NCBI GenBank assembly: GCA_025356735.1
Contig: JANXRT010000309.1
Span: forward strand, 1-5,539
Source: Acetobacteraceae bacterium
GTDB lineage: Bacteria > Pseudomonadota > Alphaproteobacteria > Acetobacterales > Acetobacteraceae
Reading direction: 5' to 3'
DNA: 5,539 nucleotides
In this document: positions 1 to 4,950 of the stretch, in pieces
Layout of the letters: each line of letters opens with the position of its first letter
How positions within the stretch are numbered: the first letter of the stretch is position 1
The notes under the pieces: model-generated
The model's input: the letters and a program-made list of their open reading frames with translations, nothing else
The model's database searches: none
What the model was told of the DNA's origin: nothing
Made by a program: the position numbers and the translations under genes

Positions 1-241
1 CGATCAGGTTGGGCGAGGGCATGATTCCGTAGGCGTTGCCGTGGTGATCGTTGACGCAGATCGCGTCGAATCCGCAATCGGCCGCGAACTCCAGCTCGTC
101 CATATATTCGTTGTAATATTCATGTGCCTTGGCGCCGTCGAACAGCTTCGGATCGACATCGACCCAGATGCTGTTGTTCTCCTTCTTGAAGTCCTTTGGA
201 AGGTCCTTGTAGGGCATCAGGTGGAACCAGAGAAACCGCAT
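1..241 (-). CDS. Luciferase-like (LLM class) flavin-dependent monooxygenase, N-terminal part only
   Basis: Only the first 80 codons are present; the gene runs off the left edge. The protein begins MRFLWFHLMPYKDLP and contains VNDHHGNAYGIMPSPN at about residues 63-78. This matches the N-terminal strand and the N(D/E)HHxNAYGxMPSPN stretch of a bacterial-luciferase-like monooxygenase subfamily (TIM barrel, reduced flavin plus oxygen) that is common in Alphaproteobacteria. The start is secure: an AGGAGG Shine-Dalgarno (247-252 on the plus strand) lies 5 nt before the ATG. It is the third gene of the leftward arm, 107 bp after the smaller acyl-CoA dehydrogenase, so co-transcription is likely but not proven. 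It belongs to a different subfamily from the luciferase-like gene at 3847-4854: that protein starts MKVGMFVTLE and lacks the HHxNAYG stretch. The substrate is unknown. The flavin reductase such enzymes usually need is not in the window. Confidence 0.88.
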   Translation of the reverse strand, partial: MRFLWFHLMPYKDLPKDFKKENNSIWVDVDPKLFDGAKAHEYYNEYMDELEFAADCGFDAICVNDHHGNAYGIMPSPNLI

Positions 242-348
242 GTCAGCCTCCTTCGAGTGGGTGCGGCGATAGGGCCGCAGTTGGTTTGGAACTGCAAAGC
301 CGGGATCACGAACCGGGCGTTTTGCACGGATGTGATTTCCGGCCCGAA
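242..348. other. Intergenic gap between acyl-CoA dehydrogenase and monooxygenase, with a small hairpin
   Basis: This 107-bp spacer lies within the leftward gene set. It contains one clean inverted repeat, GCAGTT (277-282) and AACTGC (290-295) with a 7-nt loop, and the AGGAGG ribosome binding site of the downstream monooxygenase. No T-tract follows the hairpin in the leftward direction, so it is not a canonical Rho-independent terminator. No convincing promoter was found. It most likely acts, if at all, as an mRNA processing or stability structure. Confidence 0.4.
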
Positions 349-1497
349 TTAGGCAGCCATTTCCAGCGCCAGCGAATCCTCCGCCAGCGTGAACAGCGCA
401 CGATGATGATCGGCATTGCCGAAACTCAGATCGATCATCAGCAGGCGCTTCAGGTAATGGCTGACGGCAAGCTCGTCGCTGGTGCCGATGCCGCCATGCA
501 GCTGCACCGCCTGGTGGCCGACGAACATCCCGGTCTGGCCCACCCGTGCCTTGGCCGCGGAGATCGCGCGGCGGCGCGCAAGCCTGGGCAGGGAGAGGCT
601 CAGCACCGCCTGGTAGGTCATCGACCTCGCTTCCTCGCAGGCGGTCGAGATGTCCACCATGCGATGCTGCAGCGCCTGGAACGATCCGATCGCGACGCCG
701 AACTGCTGGCGGGTCTTCAGATAATCCAGCGTCATGTCGCGCAGCGCGTCCATTGCGCCTACGGCTTCCGCCAACCGGGCCGCTATGGCCGCGTCCACCG
801 CCCGTTCCAGCACCGCCAGCCCATCATGCAACGAGCCCAGCAGCGCCGTGGCGGCCACGCCATCAAGGGTCAGCCGAGCGTTGTGGCGATGGTCCGGGCC
901 GCGCATGTTTTCCCGGACCAGGCCGGCGGCGTCGGCCGCGACCAGGAACAGCGTGATGCCGTCCGTATCGTCCATCTCGCCCCTCGTGCGCGCGGGCACG
1001 ACGAACCAGTCGGCGGTCGCGCCGTCCATGACATGCGACTTGATGCCGGTCAGGACATGACCGCCGCCGTGCGGAACGGCGATGGTCTCGACATGGCTGA
1101 GATCGAACCGCCCGTTCGGCTCCGCCTGCGCCAACGTGACGAAAACCTCGCCGGCGGCAATCCCCGGCAACAACGTCTCGCGCACCGCAACCGGCGCTCC
1201 CGCCAGCAAGGCCGGCGCCAGCACGCAGCTGCTGACGAAAGGTTCCAGCGCCAGGCTGCAGCCGATCCCCTCCATCACCACCATCGTGTCGACCGGCGTG
1301 CCGCCCAATCCGCCATCCCGCTCGGGGATCGCGATCCCCAGCCAGCCGAGCTCCGCCATGTGCCGCCAGTTGCCGGTGTCGAAAGCGTGCCCGGCTGCGA
1401 CCATTCGGCGCCAGGCGGCGAAATCACCGTACTCGCGACCGAACCTGGCTACGGAGTTCTGCAGCTGGTGCTGCTCGGGGGTTAGGGCGAAATCCAT
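349..1497 (-). CDS. Acyl-CoA dehydrogenase family protein, probable non-catalytic (beta-type) partner subunit
   Basis: The 382-residue protein has the acyl-CoA dehydrogenase fold. An N-terminal helical domain covers about 1-115. A middle beta domain contains AQAEP at 123-127, and a C-terminal helical domain begins near 220. TRQQFG (262-267) and QLHGGIG (332-338) are flavin-contact motifs of the family. The usual catalytic glutamate is missing: the IYEGT position of classical enzymes reads LSFGN, placing Phe359 at the glutamate. The alternative helix-G glutamate of isovaleryl-CoA dehydrogenase, 26 residues before the conserved Arg (here Arg263), falls on Ala237. A short, Glu-less sequence of this kind is typical of beta subunits in alpha2beta2 dehydrogenases such as the mycobacterial FadE pairs used in steroid side-chain degradation. 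The adjacent upstream dehydrogenase is the natural partner. The ATG has an AAGGAT Shine-Dalgarno 5 nt upstream, carried by a repeat element. The CoA substrate is unknown. Confidence 0.93.
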   Translation of the reverse strand: MDFALTPEQHQLQNSVARFGREYGDFAAWRRMVAAGHAFDTGNWRHMAELGWLGIAIPERDGGLGGTPVDTMVVMEGIGCSLALEPFVSSCVLAPALLAGAPVAVRETLLPGIAAGEVFVTLAQAEPNGRFDLSHVETIAVPHGGGHVLTGIKSHVMDGATADWFVVPARTRGEMDDTDGITLFLVAADAAGLVRENMRGPDHRHNARLTLDGVAATALLGSLHDGLAVLERAVDAAIAARLAEAVGAMDALRDMTLDYLKTRQQFGVAIGSFQALQHRMVDISTACEEARSMTYQAVLSLSLPRLARRRAISAAKARVGQTGMFVGHQAVQLHGGIGTSDELAVSHYLKRLLMIDLSFGNADHHRALFTLAEDSLALEMAA

Positions 1498-1502
1498 TTC
1501 AC

Positions 1503-1558
1503 ATCCTTAAAAGAAGTAAGGCGGGGCTCTGCCCTCGACCCGCCAGGGGTAGCGCCCC
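1503..1558 (-). repeat. Twin-hairpin leader repeat, copy 1 (before the smaller acyl-CoA dehydrogenase)
   Basis: Read on the minus strand from 1558: GGGGCGCTACCCC (hairpin 1, 4-bp stem), a 10-nt spacer, AGGGCAGAGCCCC (hairpin 2), GCCTT, a 9-nt pyrimidine-rich spacer, then AAGGAT. The AAGGAT is the Shine-Dalgarno of the gene starting at 1497. The CCTTA block (1521-1517) is complementary to TAAGG (1509-1505), which could form a 5-bp stem that hides the ribosome binding site. The element fills nearly all of the 75-bp gap between the two dehydrogenase genes. A second copy is at 2978-3034 on the plus strand: hairpin 1 is identical (13/13), hairpin 2 matches 12/13, and AAGGAT is identical. The two copies are inverted relative to each other but have the same orientation relative to the gene that follows. 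Confidence 0.8.
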
Positions 1559-1572
1559 TAGACGCGCGTTCG

Positions 1573-2760
1573 TTAGAGGCCCAGCGAGCGGCGGGCGATC
1601 ACGTTACGCTGGATTTCGTTGGAGCCGCCGTAGATCGTGGTGACGCGGGCGTGCAGGTAGCTCATCACCGGATGCGGCATGTTGCCGGAAAGCGGCTCGC
1701 CCTGATTGCTTCCAATCAAAGCAAAATTGGCCGCGTCATAGCCAGTGGCCTCGACCCAAAGCTCGGTGATGCGCTGCAGCAGCTCCGACCATCGTATCTT
1801 CAGCATCGAGGCGCGCGGCCCGGAATCCAGCCCAGCTACCGCATCCGCCAGCGTTCGCAGACCCATATATTCCAGCGCCACCATTTCGATCTCGATCTGC
1901 GCCAGCTTGTCGCGGAAAATCGCGGTGTCCAGCAGCGACTTTCGCCCGACCCGCACGCCCCGCGCACAATCCTTGACGACGCGGACATACTGGCCGAGCC
2001 GCAATCCGGAGGCGCAGGCGATGCCGCGCTCGCGGTCGAGCAGCACCTTGCCGTAGCTCCAGCCCTTGCCCTCCTCGCCGAGCAGATCGGCGACCGGCAC
2101 CCGGACCTCGTCGAGGAACACCTCGTTGACATGGTGGCGCTCGTCCAACGTCAGGATCGGCCGCACCCGGATGCCCAGCGACTTCATGTCGATCAGCAGC
2201 AGCGAGATGCCGGCCTGCTTGCGCACCGTCGTGTCGGTGCGGACCAGGCAGAACATGTGCGTCGCGACCTGGGCATAGCTGGTCCAGATCTTCTGGCCGG
2301 TGACGACGTAGTGGTCGCCATCCCGGATAGCACGGGTTTTCAACGAGGCGAGATCGGAACCGGCACCAGGCTCGGAATAGCCCTGCGCCCACCAATGATC
2401 GCTCGACCGGATGCTTGGCAGATACTTTTCCCGTTGCTCCGGCGTGCCGTAGGTGAAGATGATCGGACCGATCAGCTCCAGCCCCTGATGGTATTGCTGC
2501 GGCGCGTCGGCGCGCGCGCTTTCGGATTCGAAGATGTAGTACTGGGTCGGACTCCAGCCGGTGCCGCCATGCTCGGCCGGCCAGGTCGGCGCCGCCCAGC
2601 CATGGCCGGCCAGCGTCTTCTGCCATTGGATATATTCGGCCGGCTCCAGCCGGGTGCCGGTACGAACCCGGGCGCGCAGGCCCTCGCTGACATTGGCCGC
2701 GAAGAACGCACGAGCCTCATCGCGGAATTGCAGTTCGTCCGGGGTAAAGTCGAGATTCAT
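1573..2760 (-). CDS. Acyl-CoA dehydrogenase, probable catalytic (alpha-type) subunit
   Basis: The 395-residue protein starts MNLDFTPDELQFRDEARAF. It has the three acyl-CoA dehydrogenase domains: N-terminal helices (about 1-122), a middle beta domain with QGYSEPGAGSDL at 127-138 and GQKIWTS at 155-161 (FAD and acyl-CoA contacts), and a C-terminal helical domain from about 232. The classical catalytic Glu in IYEGT is replaced by Gly378 (IYGGSNEIQRN). Glu244 in LLDRERG lies exactly 26 residues before Arg270, the spacing of the helix-G catalytic glutamate of isovaleryl-CoA dehydrogenase, so Glu244 is the likely base. This pattern is known for alpha subunits of heteromeric FadE-type enzymes. The frame stays open upstream to 3099, but the start at 2760 is preferred: CGGAGG sits 8 nt upstream, and the family N-terminus begins here. 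It is the first gene of the leftward arm, reads away from the iclR-type gene, and is followed after 75 bp by its presumed partner. Confidence 0.95.
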   Translation of the reverse strand: MNLDFTPDELQFRDEARAFFAANVSEGLRARVRTGTRLEPAEYIQWQKTLAGHGWAAPTWPAEHGGTGWSPTQYYIFESESARADAPQQYHQGLELIGPIIFTYGTPEQREKYLPSIRSSDHWWAQGYSEPGAGSDLASLKTRAIRDGDHYVVTGQKIWTSYAQVATHMFCLVRTDTTVRKQAGISLLLIDMKSLGIRVRPILTLDERHHVNEVFLDEVRVPVADLLGEEGKGWSYGKVLLDRERGIACASGLRLGQYVRVVKDCARGVRVGRKSLLDTAIFRDKLAQIEIEMVALEYMGLRTLADAVAGLDSGPRASMLKIRWSELLQRITELWVEATGYDAANFALIGSNQGEPLSGNMPHPVMSYLHARVTTIYGGSNEIQRNVIARRSLGL

Positions 2761-2768
2761 CGGTCTTG

Positions 2769-2774
2769 CCTCCG
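2769..2774 (-). promoter_or_regulatory. Shine-Dalgarno CGGAGG that fixes the dehydrogenase start
   Basis: On the minus strand CGGAGG lies 8 nt before the ATG at 2760. The open frame continues upstream for another 113 codons, but that extension is Arg/Pro-rich, crosses the divergent control region, and does not resemble the N-terminus of the family. This site therefore decides the start. Confidence 0.75.
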
Positions 2775-2859
2775 CCGTGTGGCGACAGCGATAGACGGGG
2801 GCGGCCGGCGCGCGCGAGTGGCCAGGCGCGCGGCGGCACCTTATTACATATGCGCTATT

Positions 2860-2869
2860 CCGATATCGG
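2860..2869. promoter_or_regulatory. Perfect palindrome CCGATATCGG, candidate operator
   Basis: This 10-bp perfect dyad sits at the edge of the only AT-rich patch in the divergent region, about 100 bp upstream of the leftward dehydrogenase start. Position and symmetry fit an operator for the adjacent IclR-type regulator. Symmetry alone is weak evidence, since a 10-bp palindrome is expected roughly once per kilobase by chance. Confidence 0.3.
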
Positions 2870-2958
2870 TGCCCGCAGCGGTGTCCCGGCCGCGGCACGG
2901 CGCCTACCGTCCATTCCGCCATGGAGCTTCGACCAAACCCGTCAAAGGACAGTCGCCT

Positions 2959-2968
2959 TACTCGAGTA
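2959..2968. promoter_or_regulatory. Perfect palindrome TACTCGAGTA, candidate operator
   Basis: This 10-bp perfect dyad lies 72 bp before the regulator's start codon and just upstream of the leader repeat, a suitable place for an autoregulatory operator. It is a different sequence from the palindrome at 2860, so the two are not obviously sites for the same protein. Confidence 0.27.
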
Positions 2969-2977
2969 CGGCGCCCC

Positions 2978-3034
2978 GGGGCGCTACCCCGGCAGGATTT
3001 GGGGCAGAGCCCCATCCTTGCTTCCGCTAAGGAT
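2978..3034 (+). repeat. Twin-hairpin leader repeat, copy 2 (before the IclR-type regulator)
   Basis: On the plus strand: GGGGCGCTACCCC (2978-2990), a 10-nt spacer, GGGGCAGAGCCCC (3001-3013), ATCCTT (3014-3019), a 9-nt spacer, AAGGAT (3029-3034). ATCCTT and AAGGAT are perfect complements, giving a 6-bp stem with a 9-nt loop that would sequester the Shine-Dalgarno of the regulator gene. The first hairpin competes with an overlapping perfect palindrome, GCGCCCCGGGGCGC (2971-2984), because both use the same GGGG. Copy 1 (minus 1503-1558) has the same order and nearly the same spacing. Confidence 0.82.
3029..3034 (+). promoter_or_regulatory. Shine-Dalgarno AAGGAT of the IclR-type gene, within the leader repeat
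   Basis: AAGGAT ends 6 nt before the ATG at 3041 and decides this start over the ATG 40 codons upstream at 2921. The same hexamer at the same place in the repeat serves the dehydrogenase gene starting at 1497. It can be masked by the ATCCTT at 3014-3019. Confidence 0.7.
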
Positions 3035-3040
3035 TCTGCC

Positions 3041-3850
3041 ATGCGCCGAGACCCGATCAAATCCGCCTCCCGCGCCCTGGAAGTTCTAGGCCTGTTCACA
3101 GAAACGCGGGCGCCTTTGCGCCAGAAGCTGATCGTCGAGCGGCTGGGCTACCCGCAATCGAGCATGACGGCACTGCTGAAAAGCCTGGCCGCGTTGGGTT
3201 ACCTGAACTACGACCGCGCTTCGCGGACCTACTTCCCGACCACGCGGGTGGCGGCGCTCGGCGACTGGATCCACCACTCGATGTACGGCGACGGCTGGCT
3301 GGTCGCCATGATGCAGCAGATCCACGAACGCACGGACGAGACGGTGGCGCTAGTTTCGCAGAACGATCTTTTCATCCAGTATATCCGGGTGCTGCAACCT
3401 GATCATCCGCACAAATACCCCCCGCTGGTCGGCACTCTGCGGCTGCTGACACAGTCCAGCGGCGGCTTGGTGCTGATGAGCCGGATGACCGACCGTGCGG
3501 TCGACAAGCTTGTGCGCCACATCAACATCTACGAACCGGACCGCCAATGCCGTGTCGATATCGGCCAGCTGCTGGAGCATCTGAGCTGGATCCGCGAGGC
3601 CGGCTACTGCTTCCTCGCCGGCACCCCGATCCCGGAGGCCGCGACCCTGGCGATGCCGGTTCCCGGCGGTACTCACAGCATCCCGCTGGCGATCGGTGTC
3701 GGCGGCGTCAACGTCCGTATCGTGCGCAACAAATCGAGGATCGTCGAGATCATGCGCGAGGCGGTCAACTTCTACCAAAAGATGACGCGGGTACAGCCTG
3801 AGCCGTCGGGCGACATTTCGGAATCAACGCGGGTCGGGAGTTCTCCATGA
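3041..3850 (+). CDS. IclR-family transcriptional regulator
   Basis: The 269-residue protein has the two-domain layout of IclR regulators and a typical length. The N-terminal winged helix-turn-helix covers about 6-68: it begins IKSASRALEVLGLF, a hallmark opening of the family, with the recognition helix near PQSSMTALLKSLAALGYL (38-55). The C-terminal ligand-binding domain runs from about 80 to 248, with GTLRLLTQSSGGLVLMS (131-147) at the usual effector-pocket loop and GVGGVNVRI (219-227) as a late core strand. The start at 3041 has AAGGAT 6 nt upstream and coincides with the family N-terminus. A 40-codon in-frame extension to 2921 runs through the leader repeat and is rejected. The stop overlaps the next gene's start (ATGA), so regulator and monooxygenase are probably co-translated. 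It sits between two divergent catabolic arms and probably controls at least the leftward one. The effector is unknown; a substrate or a CoA or organic-acid intermediate is plausible. Confidence 0.93.
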   Translation: MRRDPIKSASRALEVLGLFTETRAPLRQKLIVERLGYPQSSMTALLKSLAALGYLNYDRASRTYFPTTRVAALGDWIHHSMYGDGWLVAMMQQIHERTDETVALVSQNDLFIQYIRVLQPDHPHKYPPLVGTLRLLTQSSGGLVLMSRMTDRAVDKLVRHINIYEPDRQCRVDIGQLLEHLSWIREAGYCFLAGTPIPEAATLAMPVPGGTHSIPLAIGVGGVNVRIVRNKSRIVEIMREAVNFYQKMTRVQPEPSGDISESTRVGSSP

Positions 3851-4854
3851 AAGTCGGCATGTTTGTCACGTTGGAGTGGGAGGCCGCGACCGATCAAGGC
3901 CTCCATCTTCGCGACACGCTGGAGCAAATTCGGGTAGCGAGGGATGCCGGCTTCTCGGCGTTGTGGCTGCCGCAGCACTTCCTCGCCGGCCCGAAGATAC
4001 GCCAGTTCGCCTCGGCCCCGATGCTTGGGCTGCTGGCGGGATTGGCCGAGGGCATGACACTGGGCACCGCGGTGCTGCTGCTGCCGATGCTCAACCCGGT
4101 GCTGCTGGCTGAGGAGGCGACGACCCTGGATCACCTGACCGGCGGCCGGTTCATCCTCGGCGTCGGGCTTGGCTACCGCGACCACGAGTTCCAGGCCTTC
4201 GGCGTTGATCGCAAAACCCGCGTGCCCCGGTTGCGCGAGTCGATCGACGTGATACGGCAACTATGGGCGAACGACCGGGTCAGCTTCCAGGGTAAATTCA
4301 CCAACTTCGAAAATGTTGGCCTCAGCCTGCGTCCGGTCAACGGGTCCAGTATCCCGATCTGGGTCGGCGGCGCGGTCGATGACGCCGTCCGCCGCGCGGC
4401 CGAGATCGGCGACGCCTGGAGCAACGCCGGCGCAATGAGCCTGGACGAGCTGAAGCGCTTCTTTGCGGTCTTCCACCAGGCCCGCATCGACTTCGAGAAG
4501 CCACTCGACTATCCGCGCCAGGTCGCCCGTGAGTGCTTCTGCGGACCGGACATGAAGGCCGCGATCGCGCTGACACGCGGGCCGCTGCTTGAGAAATACG
4601 CCCGCTACGCCGGCTACGGCTGGAGCAACTTCGAGAAGGATGGCGGCGGTTCAGACGCCGACGACGCATTCGACGCATTCGCGCGTGACCGCTTCATCAT
4701 TGGCGACGAGGCTTTCGTGCGCGACGAGCTGCAGCGCTACCACGACGAGCTTCAGGCGACCGAGTTCCGCCTGCGGGTCTCCTGGGCCGGCGTGCCGCAG
4801 GCGGACACCGTCGCCAGCATCCGCCGCATCGGACGCATCGCGGCGACGCTTTGA
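3847..4854 (+). CDS. Luciferase-like (LLM class) flavin-dependent oxidoreductase
   Basis: The 335-residue protein is full length for the bacterial-luciferase-like superfamily (single TIM-barrel domain binding FMN or F420). It opens with MKVGMFVTLEWE. WLPQHF at 40-45 matches the W(x)xEHH/QHF active-site strand. LDHLTGGRFILGVGLG (94-109) is the strongly conserved core motif, and PIWVGG (170-175) is the late barrel strand; DRFIIGD (281-287) matches the usual C-terminal (x)xxxGxP/D segment. A glycine/aspartate-rich stretch near 262-275 is probably a loop. The ATG lies inside the regulator's final codons (4-bp ATGA overlap), with GGGAG 6 nt upstream. Family members catalyse monooxygenation (for example desulfonation or Baeyer-Villiger reactions) or hydride transfer; which applies here cannot be told. 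It is not a paralogous duplicate of the partial gene at 1-241. The next gene starts 96 bp on. Confidence 0.93.
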   Translation: MKVGMFVTLEWEAATDQGLHLRDTLEQIRVARDAGFSALWLPQHFLAGPKIRQFASAPMLGLLAGLAEGMTLGTAVLLLPMLNPVLLAEEATTLDHLTGGRFILGVGLGYRDHEFQAFGVDRKTRVPRLRESIDVIRQLWANDRVSFQGKFTNFENVGLSLRPVNGSSIPIWVGGAVDDAVRRAAEIGDAWSNAGAMSLDELKRFFAVFHQARIDFEKPLDYPRQVARECFCGPDMKAAIALTRGPLLEKYARYAGYGWSNFEKDGGGSDADDAFDAFARDRFIIGDEAFVRDELQRYHDELQATEFRLRVSWAGVPQADTVASIRRIGRIAATL

Positions 4855-4863
4855 GCCGCGTCG
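4844..4863 (+). other. GC-rich hairpin across the monooxygenase stop codon
   Basis: CGACGC (4844-4849) and GCGTCG (4858-4863) form a perfect 6-bp stem with an 8-nt loop that contains the TGA stop. No run of T follows, so it is not a standard intrinsic terminator. It could protect a 3' end or reduce read-through to the transporter gene. Confidence 0.35.
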
Positions 4864-4906
4864 GCTATACACGCTTACAGACTGACGTTCATCATAACGC
4901 CTGAAA

Positions 4907-4922
4907 CGGCCCTCGAAGGCCG
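4907..4922 (+). other. Hairpin upstream of the substrate-binding protein gene
   Basis: CGGCC (4907-4911) and GGCCG (4918-4922) pair around a 6-nt loop in the 96-bp gap before the transporter gene. No T-tract follows. The gap also contains an AT-richer stretch (4866-4898), but I see no convincing promoter pair there. The transporter gene may be read through from the upstream operon or have its own promoter. Confidence 0.3.
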
Positions 4923-4950
4923 CGCATCGAAACAAACCGAGGAAACACAG

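Larger units (their letters stand above)
2761..3040. promoter_or_regulatory. Divergent control region between the dehydrogenase operon and the IclR-type regulator
   Basis: These 280 bp separate two outward-reading gene sets and must hold the promoters of both unless transcription enters from outside. Going rightward it contains the CGGAGG ribosome binding site of the leftward gene (2769-2774), a very GC-rich stretch, an AT-rich patch (2841-2860) that is the best candidate site for the leftward promoter, the palindrome CCGATATCGG (2860-2869), the palindrome TACTCGAGTA (2959-2968), a perfect 14-bp palindrome GCGCCCCGGGGCGC (2971-2984), and the second leader repeat (2978-3034). I found no -35/-10 pair good enough to call on either strand. 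IclR-family regulators commonly bind palindromes in such divergent regions, so autoregulation and control of the leftward arm are likely; this is inference. Confidence 0.65.

Noticed and set aside
196..1485. Long plus-strand open frame (429 codons) opposite the smaller acyl-CoA dehydrogenase
   Set aside because: Its translation is rich in Arg, His, Gln and Ala with no recognisable domain. The minus-strand frame is a clear dehydrogenase with a good ribosome binding site. Long antisense frames are expected in GC-rich genes.
1523..1558. Copy 1 of the hairpin repeat read as an intrinsic terminator between the two dehydrogenase genes
   Set aside because: The stems are short (3-5 bp) and no T-tract follows directly in the transcribed direction. 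The nearby pyrimidine run is interrupted and is followed by the next gene's ribosome binding site, so a leader role fits better.
2843..2873. Sigma-70 or sigma-54 promoter for the leftward operon in the AT-rich patch
   Set aside because: A TATGTA hexamer exists on the minus strand, but the hexamer 17 bp upstream (GGCACC) does not resemble a -35 box. The GG/GC spacing for sigma-54 also fails, so only the region is annotated, not a promoter.
1651..3030. Plus-strand open frame (459 codons) opposite the larger dehydrogenase and across the control region
   Set aside because: Low-complexity antisense translation with no motif or ribosome binding site, and it crosses the divergent promoter region. 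It is a shadow of the minus-strand gene.
2921..3040. 40-codon N-terminal extension of the IclR-type regulator
   Set aside because: It would translate through the hairpin repeat, adds residues not seen in the family, and has a weaker start context than the ATG at 3041 with AAGGAT.
2761..3099. 113-codon N-terminal extension of the larger dehydrogenase
   Set aside because: The extension is Arg/Pro-rich, unlike the family, and overlaps the regulator gene and its leader. CGGAGG 8 nt before 2760 supports the shorter protein.
3772..4260. Minus-strand frame over the regulator-monooxygenase junction
   Set aside because: It is fully antisense to two well-supported genes and has no recognisable domain.
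4663..4680. Tandem repeat of GACGCATTC, two 9-bp units
   Set aside because: It lies inside the monooxygenase coding sequence and encodes Asp-Ala-Phe twice. Such a short in-frame duplication is most simply coding sequence and has no sign of function as DNA.
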